A stretch of DNA of 8,964 nucleotides from an uncultured Bacilli bacterium (lineage in GTDB: Bacteria > Bacillota_I > Bacilli_A > RF39 > UBA660): assembly GCA_947588665.1 (NCBI GenBank), contig CANPYU010000037.1:1-8964 (forward strand), written 5' to 3'. Within the stretch, counting starts at the first letter, position 1. Each line of letters begins with the position of its first letter. Made by a program: the position numbers and the translations under genes. Shown here in pieces: positions 1 to 5,736 of the stretch. Below the pieces are notes generated by a model. It worked only from the letters and a program-made list of their open reading frames with translations. It was not told the origin of the DNA and searched no databases.

Positions 1-1354
1 CTACATAGGGATTAGATGTTGTTCCGCTTCCTGATATTTTTAAACCGGCTTTTAAGTTTATTACTGGACGGATACCATACATATCACTAACGGAATTAAA
101 ATCAGGATAGCCATCACCATTAACAAAGAATATTTGAGCAAAACCGCTTAAAAAATAAATAGGAGACATTGTCCAATATGCTTGGCCTGTATATAAATAA
201 AATAATTTATTTGCTATACCATTTGCTCCTCCTGCAAATGTTACTTCATCAGCGGTAATTAAACCTACTGGATATTCTAATTGTTTATTTCCTTTAATAG
301 AATTATTTACTGTAAATACATCATCACTTATCAAACAGGTAAATACTGGTTTCGCAGGATTATTAGTAGCTACGGGATGTGATTCAGGCCTATTTCTATA
401 AAATGGGCCAAAATACTGTGTACTATCTCCATAGCCTAATGCTGCTCCACTATCTAATGTACTTCCAATATATGCTGTTCTTTCATTACAAAAACCTGTT
501 TCTGTATCTAATTGAGATAGTTCATCCAACATATTATTTTGAAACCATTTTTCTAGTTGCTGTAATGCATTACTTTTATTAGTAACTCCGCGCTGATTGT
601 TTAATGAATATTTAAATCCAATATATTCTGCTTGATTAAAGTTATCATTATATGTGTAATTTTTAGCTGTTTCATTAGTTTCATTTGTTATATTTGTTTG
701 GACACCTTGAGACGTATACCCATCATCGTTTGTTATAATATTTCCAGAGCCTACATATATCATTCTTATTGAGCCATTACCATTTATTCGGATGATACGC
801 CAGTACATGTCTTTTTGGTTTTTATTTTTTCCAAATTTGATCCAATTATCTTTTACTTTCCCTCGAAAATAATAAGTTGGTCCATAATCATCTTCATCAC
901 TAAATAATACTGAATATTGATTTTTACTATCTAAATGCTCTTGATTATCTATCCCTGTAAATCCTCCTTTAGTTCCCTCCTGTGTTTCTCTTCCTAATGC
1001 TGTTAAAGTCTTTTTTGACGGCATTATTTCAAAATATAAATAACAGCTTGTATTATCACTTGTTAAATTACTTAATTTTAATTTATTATTACTCCATGTT
1101 GGTATTGTTCCATTATTACATTTACTTTTTTCTGTATTAAGTATATAACCACTCTGAGGTATATTATCCTGTTCTTCATAACTTCCATCTTCTTTTTCAA
1201 TCATAATAGCTATGCTATTATTATTTTTTATCTCTTCTTTTGTTAAATAAATATTATTATTTTCTTCTCTCCCAAATAATAAAACTACACCAAAAACACC
1301 TAGTATTTCTATTACTAATACACTTAATATTATTACTCTTTTATTCTTTTTCAT
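1..1354 (-). CDS. Membrane-anchored surface protein of unknown function, 3' end cut by window edge
   Basis: The minus-strand reading frame is open from an ATG at 1354-1352 to the window edge: 451 codons with no stop, so the gene is partial at its C-terminus. AAGGAA lies 6 nt before the start. The product begins with a short basic stretch (KKNKR) and one hydrophobic helix at about residues 7-27, with no lipobox or clear signal-peptidase site. It is therefore probably a type II membrane protein with a large outside domain. A segment with two cysteines (C79 and C104) around W87 comes next. A second region contains YWRIIRINGNGSIRMIY (184-200), GLITADEV (364-371), YWTMSP (393-398) and GIRPVINLK (427-435). 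This last pattern resembles C-type-lectin-like or DUF6273-like repeat domains of gut Firmicutes, from memory and not searched. The end (GSGTTSNPYV) probably lies near the true C-terminus. Expression appears to be controlled by the divergent HTH regulator. Function unknown. Confidence 0.8.
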   Translation of the reverse strand, partial: MKKNKRVIILSVLVIEILGVFGVVLLFGREENNNIYLTKEEIKNNNSIAIMIEKEDGSYEEQDNIPQSGYILNTEKSKCNNGTIPTWSNNKLKLSNLTSDNTSCYLYFEIMPSKKTLTALGRETQEGTKGGFTGIDNQEHLDSKNQYSVLFSDEDDYGPTYYFRGKVKDNWIKFGKNKNQKDMYWRIIRINGNGSIRMIYVGSGNIITNDDGYTSQGVQTNITNETNETAKNYTYNDNFNQAEYIGFKYSLNNQRGVTNKSNALQQLEKWFQNNMLDELSQLDTETGFCNERTAYIGSTLDSGAALGYGDSTQYFGPFYRNRPESHPVATNNPAKPVFTCLISDDVFTVNNSIKGNKQLEYPVGLITADEVTFAGGANGIANKLFYLYTGQAYWTMSPIYFLSGFAQIFFVNGDGYPDFNSVSDMYGIRPVINLKAGLKISGSGTTSNPYV

Positions 1355-1372
1355 TTTTGTTCCTTATCTATT

Positions 1373-1386
1373 CGTAATATGTTACG
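1373..1386. promoter_or_regulatory. Operator-like inverted repeat O2, identical copy
   Basis: This is an exact second copy of the 14-bp CGTAATATGTTACG, in the same orientation and 34 bp from O1. It lies just downstream of the expected start site of the leftward promoter (near 1392), a usual place for a repressor roadblock site. The two copies flank the -10 element and predicted start. Confidence 0.75.
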
Positions 1387-1398
1387 ACTTTCATTAAT

Positions 1399-1427
1399 AT
1401 TATACCCGTAATATGTTACGATGTCAA
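1399..1427 (-). promoter_or_regulatory. Consensus sigma-A promoter of the surface-protein gene
   Basis: On the minus strand, TTGACA (1427-1422) is followed by a 17-bp spacer and TATAAT (1404-1399), a full match to the sigma-A consensus. Transcription would start near 1392, giving a leader of roughly 38 nt before the ATG at 1354. The spacer contains a complete 14-bp inverted repeat (1407-1420), so a bound repressor would compete directly with RNA polymerase. Confidence 0.88.
1407..1420. promoter_or_regulatory. Operator-like inverted repeat O1, in the promoter spacer
   Basis: CGTAATATGTTACG consists of half-sites CGTAA and TTACG around a 4-bp centre. It fills 14 of the 17 spacer positions between -35 and -10 of the leftward promoter. 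It lies 19 bp before the likely start codon of the HTH gene, so binding could also affect that gene. The size and symmetry suit a Cro/C1-type HTH dimer. That this regulator binds here is inference. Confidence 0.75.
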
Positions 1428-1438
1428 CAGGTGATTTA

Positions 1439-1657
1439 ATGAAAATAGATGCAAAAGAATATAAGGCTAATGATATTCTAAAATTTATAAGGCAAAGTTT
1501 AAATTTGACTCAAGAGGATTTTGCTAAAAAAATTAATGTTAGTAAAAGTTCGATAGAAAAATATGAATATGGTACAGTTAATTATACTTTTGAAACCTTA
1601 ATTAATATTGCTAAAGAATTTAATTTAAATATTATTATTGAATCAGGAAAAAAATAA
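1439..1657 (+). CDS. Small Cro/C1-type (XRE) HTH transcriptional regulator
   Basis: A 72-residue protein that is nearly all DNA-binding domain. Helices run from about residue 11 (ANDILKFIRQSLN), through the HTH pair LTQEDFAKKI and SKSSIEKYEYG, to a closing helix FETLINIAKEFN and a short strand LNIIIE. This is the XRE/Cro-C1 layout; there is no sensor or second domain. I chose the ATG at 1439 because AGGTGA (1429-1434) sits 4 nt before it. An in-frame ATG at 1421 would add six residues but has no ribosome binding site and lies across the -35 box of the divergent promoter. The gene is divergent from the surface-protein gene, with two identical operator-like repeats between them. The likely role is repressor of that gene and possibly of itself. 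Its own promoter is not clear. It could instead be an antitoxin-like HTH, but no toxin gene is adjacent. Confidence 0.85.
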   Translation: MKIDAKEYKANDILKFIRQSLNLTQEDFAKKINVSKSSIEKYEYGTVNYTFETLINIAKEFNLNIIIESGKK

Positions 1658-1685
1658 AAATTAAATTTTTTTAGAAAATAAAAAC

Positions 1686-1707
1686 ATTTTAACCAAAAGG
1701 TTAAAAT
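1686..1707 (-). terminator. Hairpin terminator for the HD-domain gene
   Basis: ATTTTAACC, loop AAAA, GGTTAAAAT form a perfect 9-bp stem. On the minus strand it starts 2 nt after the HD gene's TAA and is followed by a T-rich tail (GTTTTTATTTT), so it fits a factor-independent terminator in that direction. In the plus direction it lies 28 nt after the HTH gene but the tail is poor, so it may act only weakly there. Confidence 0.7.
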
Positions 1708-1708
1708 A

Positions 1709-2260
1709 TTAATTATATAAATTTATGCGACGGGCAATAATTCGTCTTTCTTTTTTGGTATCGACAACTCTTTTAGTTATAGATACATAGGCATGTTTAT
1801 TAAATGTTTCATAAATACTACAAGCTTTATCAACTAAACTTACGATTAAGCTTTCTTTATATTTTGGAGGATAAAAAGTTAAAGGAAACATGTGTTTTTC
1901 AATAATATCTTCCTCTATATGATTTATTTTAAAATCTTTTCGAGCATTAAAGAGCGCTATACGAGGATGAATGCGACCATGAAAGCCTTCATTTCTTGTA
2001 GGTTTATATTTAGCATGCCAATCATATAAAAAATAATCATGAAGGAGTGCACCCCTAATTAATTCTTTTTCATGGATATTTAATTTTAGTAATTTACATA
2101 AGCGATAACTAAAATAAGCGACTGCGATAGAATGTAATAGACAGGTTGTTGTTCCATGTTGGATATATCTATTCATTTTTAAAAATTTCTTTTTTTGCAT
2201 TACTTCTTCTAAATAACTTTTAAAAATTAAATCTTCAACTTGTTTGTTTCTTAATTTCAT
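1709..2260 (-). CDS. HD-domain protein, putative metal-dependent phosphohydrolase
   Basis: A 183-residue soluble protein with the HD signature: H43 in LLHS, H74-D75 in ALLHDYFLYDWH, further histidines at 98 (IHPR) and 123 (EKHMFP), and D144 in SLVDKACS. In the HD superfamily the H...HD...D set binds the catalytic metals, and members cleave phosphomonoesters or phosphodiesters, often of nucleotides. The substrate here is unknown. The protein is short, with no RelA/SpoT synthetase, cyclic-dinucleotide or RNA-binding domain visible. The C-terminal tail is strongly basic (KK, RR, RR), which may point to nucleic-acid or membrane contact (inference). AGGAG (2274-2270) lies 9 nt before the ATG. The gene has its own probable promoter just upstream and a hairpin just after the stop, so it is likely monocistronic. 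Confidence 0.8.
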   Translation of the reverse strand: MKLRNKQVEDLIFKSYLEEVMQKKKFLKMNRYIQHGTTTCLLHSIAVAYFSYRLCKLLKLNIHEKELIRGALLHDYFLYDWHAKYKPTRNEGFHGRIHPRIALFNARKDFKINHIEEDIIEKHMFPLTFYPPKYKESLIVSLVDKACSIYETFNKHAYVSITKRVVDTKKERRIIARRINLYN

Positions 2261-2280
2261 TTTTATATACTCCTATTTTA

Positions 2281-2309
2281 ATTATATTATAAAAATTATT
2301 AAATACCAA
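2281..2309 (-). promoter_or_regulatory. Probable sigma-A promoter of the HD-domain gene
   Basis: On the minus strand TTGGTA (2309-2304), a 17-bp spacer and TATAAT (2286-2281) precede the HD gene. The predicted start near 2274 would leave a very short leader with the ribosome binding site almost at the 5' end. A second overlapping TATAAT lies at 2291-2286 without a good -35. Confidence 0.5.
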
Positions 2310-2357
2310 GATAAAATTTTAATACAGACTTATTTGGTTCTTTATTTGACAAGATAT

Positions 2358-3581
2358 TTACATTTTTCTGGCTCTTTTTAGGTTTTCTTCTTGATAGAAT
2401 GCTAATTTAGTTAATTTTTCAGGGGTAAATAAATGTTCTAATTTATATTTGAAGATAAAATTAATTGCTTGTAAATAGTTATTATAACCTAATAGATATA
2501 ATTTATTAATAATATTTAGATAGTATATAGTATTATGTTCTTTTAGTATTTTATCAAGTGTATAAGATAAGAATCGACCTTCTAAATGACCTATTAAATC
2601 TACATTTATAAGTAAATTATTATTTAATAAAACTTTATCTATTAGTTTATAAGTAGCATTACAATTAGTAGTTGAGGCAAGAGTTACAAAATATTTAAAT
2701 GGAGTTTTAGGTGTTTCTAAATAATTTAGGCATATTTCATTTTGTTTTGTTTCATTTAATTCATTCATTAGTTCTTTGATAATTTGAGGAATATTTAAGT
2801 TTATTAAACTATAAATAATTAAATCAAGTTTAGGGTAGCTTTTATTAATTTTATAAAGAGTAAATAAATGGTTGCTTTGTAATTCAGGGTCTTTTATATC
2901 TGTAGTAGTAATAATCTCAACTAAATAATCGTATATTTCTTTATTTACAATATTTTTTTTATTAGTAAATTTTGAAGCAATTTTTTTAATATTTTCATTT
3001 GAAGGTTTAGTTAAATAATAATTTTTTAAAAATGTAAGTTTATAGGGAGCTTTAATTAAATAATCATAAATATATTTGCTTTCACTATTAATAATTTTAT
3101 TTTCAAGTTTGTTATCATAAAATCCTTTTAAGGGAGCGATAGATGTCGTAATATAATTTACTTCGTTATTTAATAAAAAATTTTTAATTAAATTGATTTC
3201 TTTAGTATAATTATTGGGATTAGCAGCAATAAAACGAGCAAGATGTAAAATTAAATTTTTGCGATCATCATTTAAGGCTAAACTCATAAAATCAGAGAGA
3301 TATTTAAGAAAAATATCAGGGTTTATTTGGTTGATTAAAATATGAGGAAGTATTTCTTTAATATTAATATTTTTACTATATAATAGTAAATGAGATAAAA
3401 GTAAGCTGTGTTCTTGATTTTTTAGAGCTAACTTTATTAAAGCACTCTCTTCTTTGTAAGTTAGACAGTCATAAATTTCAGGACCAACACTAAAAATTAA
3501 ATCATTTATTTGAGAAATTGAATCTTTTTTCAAGTAATTATTTAATAAATATTGATATTTAATTTTCATTAGTTTATTCAT
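2358..3581 (-). CDS. Uncharacterised 407-residue all-helical protein
   Basis: I do not recognise this family. The frame opens with ATG at 3581 after AAGAGGTG with good spacing and runs to TAA. The protein has no signal peptide, no membrane helix, no tryptophan and no obvious catalytic motif. It is rich in Leu, Ile, Asn and Lys and appears almost wholly alpha-helical. Successive helix pairs of about 30-40 residues (for example LIKLALKNQEHSLLL, DIFLKYLSDFMSLAL, LILHLARFIAANPN) suggest an alpha-solenoid of HEAT/TPR type, hence a scaffold or binding role (inference). The C-terminus is basic (ENLKRARKM). It starts 28 nt beyond the pgsA hairpin and I see no promoter in that gap, so it may depend on read-through or on a promoter inside pgsA. 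Codon use is as AT-rich as its neighbours, giving no sign of recent transfer. Confidence 0.7.
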   Translation of the reverse strand: MNKLMKIKYQYLLNNYLKKDSISQINDLIFSVGPEIYDCLTYKEESALIKLALKNQEHSLLLSHLLLYSKNINIKEILPHILINQINPDIFLKYLSDFMSLALNDDRKNLILHLARFIAANPNNYTKEINLIKNFLLNNEVNYITTSIAPLKGFYDNKLENKIINSESKYIYDYLIKAPYKLTFLKNYYLTKPSNENIKKIASKFTNKKNIVNKEIYDYLVEIITTTDIKDPELQSNHLFTLYKINKSYPKLDLIIYSLINLNIPQIIKELMNELNETKQNEICLNYLETPKTPFKYFVTLASTTNCNATYKLIDKVLLNNNLLINVDLIGHLEGRFLSYTLDKILKEHNTIYYLNIINKLYLLGYNNYLQAINFIFKYKLEHLFTPEKLTKLAFYQEENLKRARKM

Positions 3582-3609
3582 GTTACACCTCTTATTTTTT
3601 GATTTAAAA

Positions 3610-3627
3610 AGAATGATTACTCATTCT
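3610..3627 (-). terminator. Hairpin terminator overlapping the pgsA stop codon
   Basis: On the minus strand AGAATGA, loop GTAA, TCATTCT and then TTTTTAAA form a 7-bp stem with a U-run. The left arm begins inside the pgsA TAG stop, so ribosomes finishing pgsA could interfere with folding. It would end the gpsB-rnpB-rodZ-pgsA transcript, perhaps incompletely, because the next gene's ribosome binding site lies about 15 nt downstream of the stem. Confidence 0.7.
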
Positions 3628-4219
3628 ATTTTGCTTGAAAAAATTCTTTAGTATTAAAATAATATTCTACACCACTTATTACTGATAAAATAGTTGCGAT
3701 TAAGATTAAGGCATATCCAACATTGATACCAATAAATTCAAAAGGTAAATTATAAAACATAGTTAAGGCCATGCCAATCATCATACACATGGTTTTGGCT
3801 TTACCAGTAAAAGATGCGGCAACTACTTTGCCTTTATTACCACTGGCCATTTTAAAAGAATCAACAAAGATATCTCTTGTAATAATAATTACCGGAACAG
3901 CAATACTGATAAAGCCATCATAAGCTAGAATAATTAATAGGCCATTTACTAAAACTTTATCAGCGATGGCATCCATTACTTTGCCAAAATCAGTTACTAA
4001 ATTTCTTTTACGAGCTATTTTGCCATCAAAAAAATCAGTAATCGCGGCGAGAACAAATAATATACCGGCAATAATATATTTGCTATTAATTGATATACGA
4101 CCGGCAATTTGATATTCGGGAAAATTAATTCCTAAATTATACCAGGGAATCATTAACATAATTAATATTATAATTGCAGTAATAATTCTTCCTAAAGTTA
4201 ATTTATTAGGTAAATTCAT
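3626..4219 (-). CDS. pgsA: CDP-diacylglycerol-glycerol-3-phosphate 3-phosphatidyltransferase
   Basis: A 197-residue integral membrane enzyme that makes phosphatidylglycerol phosphate from CDP-diacylglycerol and glycerol 3-phosphate, the committed step to phosphatidylglycerol and cardiolipin. The CDP-alcohol phosphotransferase signature DG-x2-AR-x8-G-x3-D-x3-D is complete: D65, G66, A69, R70, G79, D83, D87. The N-terminus NLPNKLTLGR and the later ITRDIFVDSFK with a GKAKT loop are typical of PgsA rather than of other family members. Several hydrophobic helices are visible (about residues 10-24, 48-62, 89-115, 140-156 and 164-183). I placed the start at ATG 4219, preceded by AGGAAGTG, because it yields the conserved N-terminus. 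An upstream in-frame ATG at 4279 lies inside the rodZ-like gene. The gap from the rodZ-like stop is 10 nt, so the two are cotranscribed, an arrangement known from Bacillus. Confidence 0.95.
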   Translation of the reverse strand: MNLPNKLTLGRIITAIIILIMLMIPWYNLGINFPEYQIAGRISINSKYIIAGILFVLAAITDFFDGKIARKRNLVTDFGKVMDAIADKVLVNGLLIILAYDGFISIAVPVIIITRDIFVDSFKMASGNKGKVVAASFTGKAKTMCMMIGMALTMFYNLPFEFIGINVGYALILIATILSVISGVEYYFNTKEFFQAK

Positions 4220-4229
4220 AAAACACTTC

Positions 4230-4706
4230 CTATCCTTCAAAATCAACATAGCTGATAACATTTGCAGTATGGTTATCAATAGTTATTTGTTTAATACTCC
4301 ATATAATGGCTAAAATAACTAGTATGCAAATAATTAAATATACTATATAGTAATACTTAGAACTAAATTTACGAGATTTTCTTGTATATGGGCTTGCTAC
4401 TTTACTAGCTTCATCTTTAGCTTCTTTAGTTGCTTGACGTTCGATTTCTTTTAAAGGTATTTTTGAGGTATATTCAAACATATATTCATTAAAGTTGTCT
4501 ATCAGCTTATCACTATCTAAACCTAAATATTTTGCATAGTTTGTTAGATAGCTTTTTAGTTCTAGTATGTCTTTAAAACAGCCTATTTTCCCCTCTTCAA
4601 TATTTAAAAGAAACTCTGCTTTAATGTCTAGGTCCGAGGAAGCTTCATCAATGCTAACGCCTGATGATTCTCGTGTTTCTTTTAATAAACTACCTATACT
4701 GTCCAA
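4230..4706 (-). CDS. rodZ: RodZ-like membrane HTH protein, short form
   Basis: A 158-residue protein with a cytoplasmic HTH domain of the RodZ/HTH_25 type (about residues 3-72: IGSLLKETRESSGVS, IDEASSDLDIKAEFLLNIEEG, YLTNYAKYLGLD). A charged linker, a basic patch (TRKSRK) and one membrane helix at about 118-138 follow. RodZ links MreB filaments to the elongation machinery. The outside part here is only about 20 residues, whereas full-length RodZ proteins such as Bacillus YmfM carry a large extracellular domain. I chose the TTG at 4706 because AAAGGAG (4721-4715) lies 8 nt before it and the HTH domain begins right after it. The longer frame from ATG 4751 would translate the conserved 3' end of rnpB and is not credible. 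It is followed closely by pgsA, the usual neighbour, which supports the identification. Confidence 0.8.
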   Translation of the reverse strand: MDSIGSLLKETRESSGVSIDEASSDLDIKAEFLLNIEEGKIGCFKDILELKSYLTNYAKYLGLDSDKLIDNFNEYMFEYTSKIPLKEIERQATKEAKDEASKVASPYTRKSRKFSSKYYYIVYLIICILVILAIIWSIKQITIDNHTANVISYVDFEG

Positions 4707-4730
4707 GTTTAACACTCCTTTATTATAAAT

Positions 4731-5086
4731 TAAATAATATTCATAAGCCATGTTCTGTACCCTTTTGGGGCGACAAATATTTATCTACTAGCACGCTAGT
4801 CCCTTACGCCATTTGTTTCTTTTGTAAGAGCTCTCCTACCATAATTTGGATTTCTCACTCGTGGGGTTTACCGCGTTCCACTTCCTCTGTTTCCAGATTC
4901 TTCGTCACTATGGCACTTTATGAGTACTTAATCCATGAGATTATTTTAGGATTGTTCCTCGCCGTTAGAATTATCTACTTTAGGTTATTTTTTCCCTAAA
5001 CACGAACGTTAAAGTCATCACAGACTTTGTGAGCATGGACTTTCCTCTACATAATACTTATGCAGCATTTGTCACGATATTATTCA
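4731..5086 (-). ncRNA. rnpB: RNase P RNA, type B (Bacillus type)
   Basis: This is the catalytic RNA that removes 5' leaders from tRNA precursors. The conserved blocks are all present on the minus strand in order: GAGGAAAGTCC (5047-5037), AAGTGCCATAGTGACGAAG (4918-4900), GTGGAACGCGGTAAACCCC (4881-4863), GGTAGG in L15 with the CCA-binding GGT (4840-4838), and ACAGAACATGGCTTAT (4758-4743). Overall order and spacing follow Bacillus subtilis type B RNA. P1 is formed by TGAATAATAT (5086-5077) with ATATTATTTA (4740-4731), which sets the ends to within a few nt. P18 (CTAG/CTAG near 4788-4799) is present. P19 seems reduced to a tiny CCC/GGG hairpin near 4759-4772. The 5' strand of P1 contains the gpsB stop codon, and no promoter or terminator of its own is visible. 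It lies beside gpsB, as in Bacillus. Confidence 0.96.
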
Positions 5087-5412
5087 TATTTGCCAAAGAC
5101 AACTTTTTCTAGTTGACTAATTCTTTTTAATAAATCGACATTAGAAACAGTGGTTGTAGCAGTGGAATTTGCTTCACTTGCAACTAATTGTTCTCTTAAA
5201 TTTCTAATCTCGGCTTTTAGTTTAGCATTATCATCGGTTAAATCTTTAATTTCCTTTTCATTCCTTTTAATAATATTGATAAATTCCGTATAATCGCGTA
5301 TAACCATGTCTAAGTATTTATCAACTTCTTGTGGTCGATATCCTCTGGCATCAATTTTAAACTCTTTATCAAGTATTTCTTGAGGAGTTAAATAAATCTT
5401 GTCGTTATACAT
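5080..5412 (-). CDS. gpsB: Cell-division/PBP regulator GpsB (DivIVA family)
   Basis: A 110-residue cytoplasmic protein of the size usual for GpsB. The N-terminal DivIVA-like domain (about residues 5-70) has the hallmark FKIDARGYRPQEVDKYLDMV, including the RGY turn and EVDKYLD helix that form the groove for PBP cytoplasmic tails. A coiled coil follows (about 44-82). After a Ser/Thr/Val linker, a short C-terminal helix VDLLKRISQLEKVVFG drives hexamer formation. GpsB moves class A PBPs between side wall and septum, so the ponA across the divergent region is its expected partner, and that protein's N-terminus is very basic as such partners require. AAGGAAGTG precedes the ATG with good spacing. 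The TAA stop lies within the P1 helix of rnpB, making a small overlap between an mRNA and a structural RNA. Confidence 0.95.
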   Translation of the reverse strand: MYNDKIYLTPQEILDKEFKIDARGYRPQEVDKYLDMVIRDYTEFINIIKRNEKEIKDLTDDNAKLKAEIRNLREQLVASEANSTATTTVSNVDLLKRISQLEKVVFGKYE

Positions 5413-5436
5413 CTAATCACTTCCTTTACAGATAAT

Positions 5437-5466
5437 ATTATATAATTTTTTGGGGTATTTTGTCAA
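5437..5466 (-). promoter_or_regulatory. Sigma-A promoter of gpsB (and probably rnpB-rodZ-pgsA)
   Basis: On the minus strand TTGACA (5466-5461), an 18-bp spacer and TATAAT (5442-5437) precede gpsB. The expected start near 5430 gives a leader of about 18 nt that still contains AAGGAAGTG. No comparably good promoter is visible before rnpB, so this one probably serves the block. Confidence 0.8.
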
Positions 5467-5491
5467 CAGCTGGAAAGGTTTTATGTAAAGT

Positions 5492-5599
5492 TTAGTTTTG
5501 GTTAGAAGAAATATTTTTTAAAGTATAATAAGCATCAAATTTAAAAATTATTTGATCTAATTCTTTTAGAAGATCATTGATTAATAATTCATTTTTCAT
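5492..5599 (-). CDS. Tiny ORF of 35 codons, possible 3' half of a split gene
   Basis: The frame runs from ATG 5599 to TAA 5494-5492, preceded by GGTGATT with 3 nt spacing. The product (MKNELLINDLLKELDQ and so on) is predicted to be a charged amphipathic helix. Its ATG overlaps the TGA of the upstream tiny ORF (ATGA). The frame is also open upstream of the ATG (reading ...ISGDY), which suits either translational coupling or a frameshifted single gene. No family recognised. It ends just before the gpsB promoter. Confidence 0.4.
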   Translation of the reverse strand: MKNELLINDLLKELDQIIFKFDAYYTLKNISSNQN

Positions 5600-5712
5600 A
5601 TAATCACCAGATATATAATAACAAATTTATCTTTAAATTGCATTAAACTTCCCTTTATTCGACAAAACATGTCAAAAAATATGCGTAAAACTTCAGTAAA
5701 AGGGTAATCCAT
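5596..5712 (-). CDS. Tiny ORF of 38 codons, possible 5' half of a split gene
   Basis: The frame runs from ATG 5712 to TGA 5598-5596. It encodes a hydrophobic, aromatic peptide (MDYPFTEVLRIFFDMFCRIK, then GSLMQFKDKFVIIYLVII). The first ATG has only a poor ribosome binding site (AAAGAAATAG). An internal ATG at codon 24 has a good one (AAAGGGAAG). Removing one TA from the ATATATA tract at 5611-5617 would join it to the next tiny ORF as one 72-residue protein. The mix of codons (CCT, CGC, CGA, GGA) in an otherwise very AT-rich gap hints at real coding. No family recognised; it could be a pseudogene or chance. Confidence 0.4.
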   Translation of the reverse strand: MDYPFTEVLRIFFDMFCRIKGSLMQFKDKFVIIYLVII

Positions 5713-5736
5713 TGGTAGCTATTTCTTTATTTATGT

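Noticed and set aside
379..582. Plus-strand open frame of 67 codons
   Set aside because: It lies antisense to the long, motif-bearing minus-strand surface-protein frame, has no good ribosome binding site, and encodes a low-complexity aromatic sequence. It is a shadow.
4220..4279. N-terminal extension of pgsA from ATG 4279
   Set aside because: It would overlap the end of the rodZ-like gene and adds non-conserved residues before the typical NLPNKLT start, which has its own ribosome binding site.
4707..4751. N-terminal extension of the rodZ-like gene from ATG 4751
   Set aside because: These codons are the conserved 3' end of rnpB and its P1 strand. The strong AAAGGAG and the start of the HTH domain point to TTG 4706; the in-frame GTG at 4715 overlaps the ribosome binding site.
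4664..4999. Plus-strand open frame of 111 codons
   Set aside because: It is antisense to the conserved blocks of rnpB and the rodZ start; the apparent protein is an artefact of the structural RNA.
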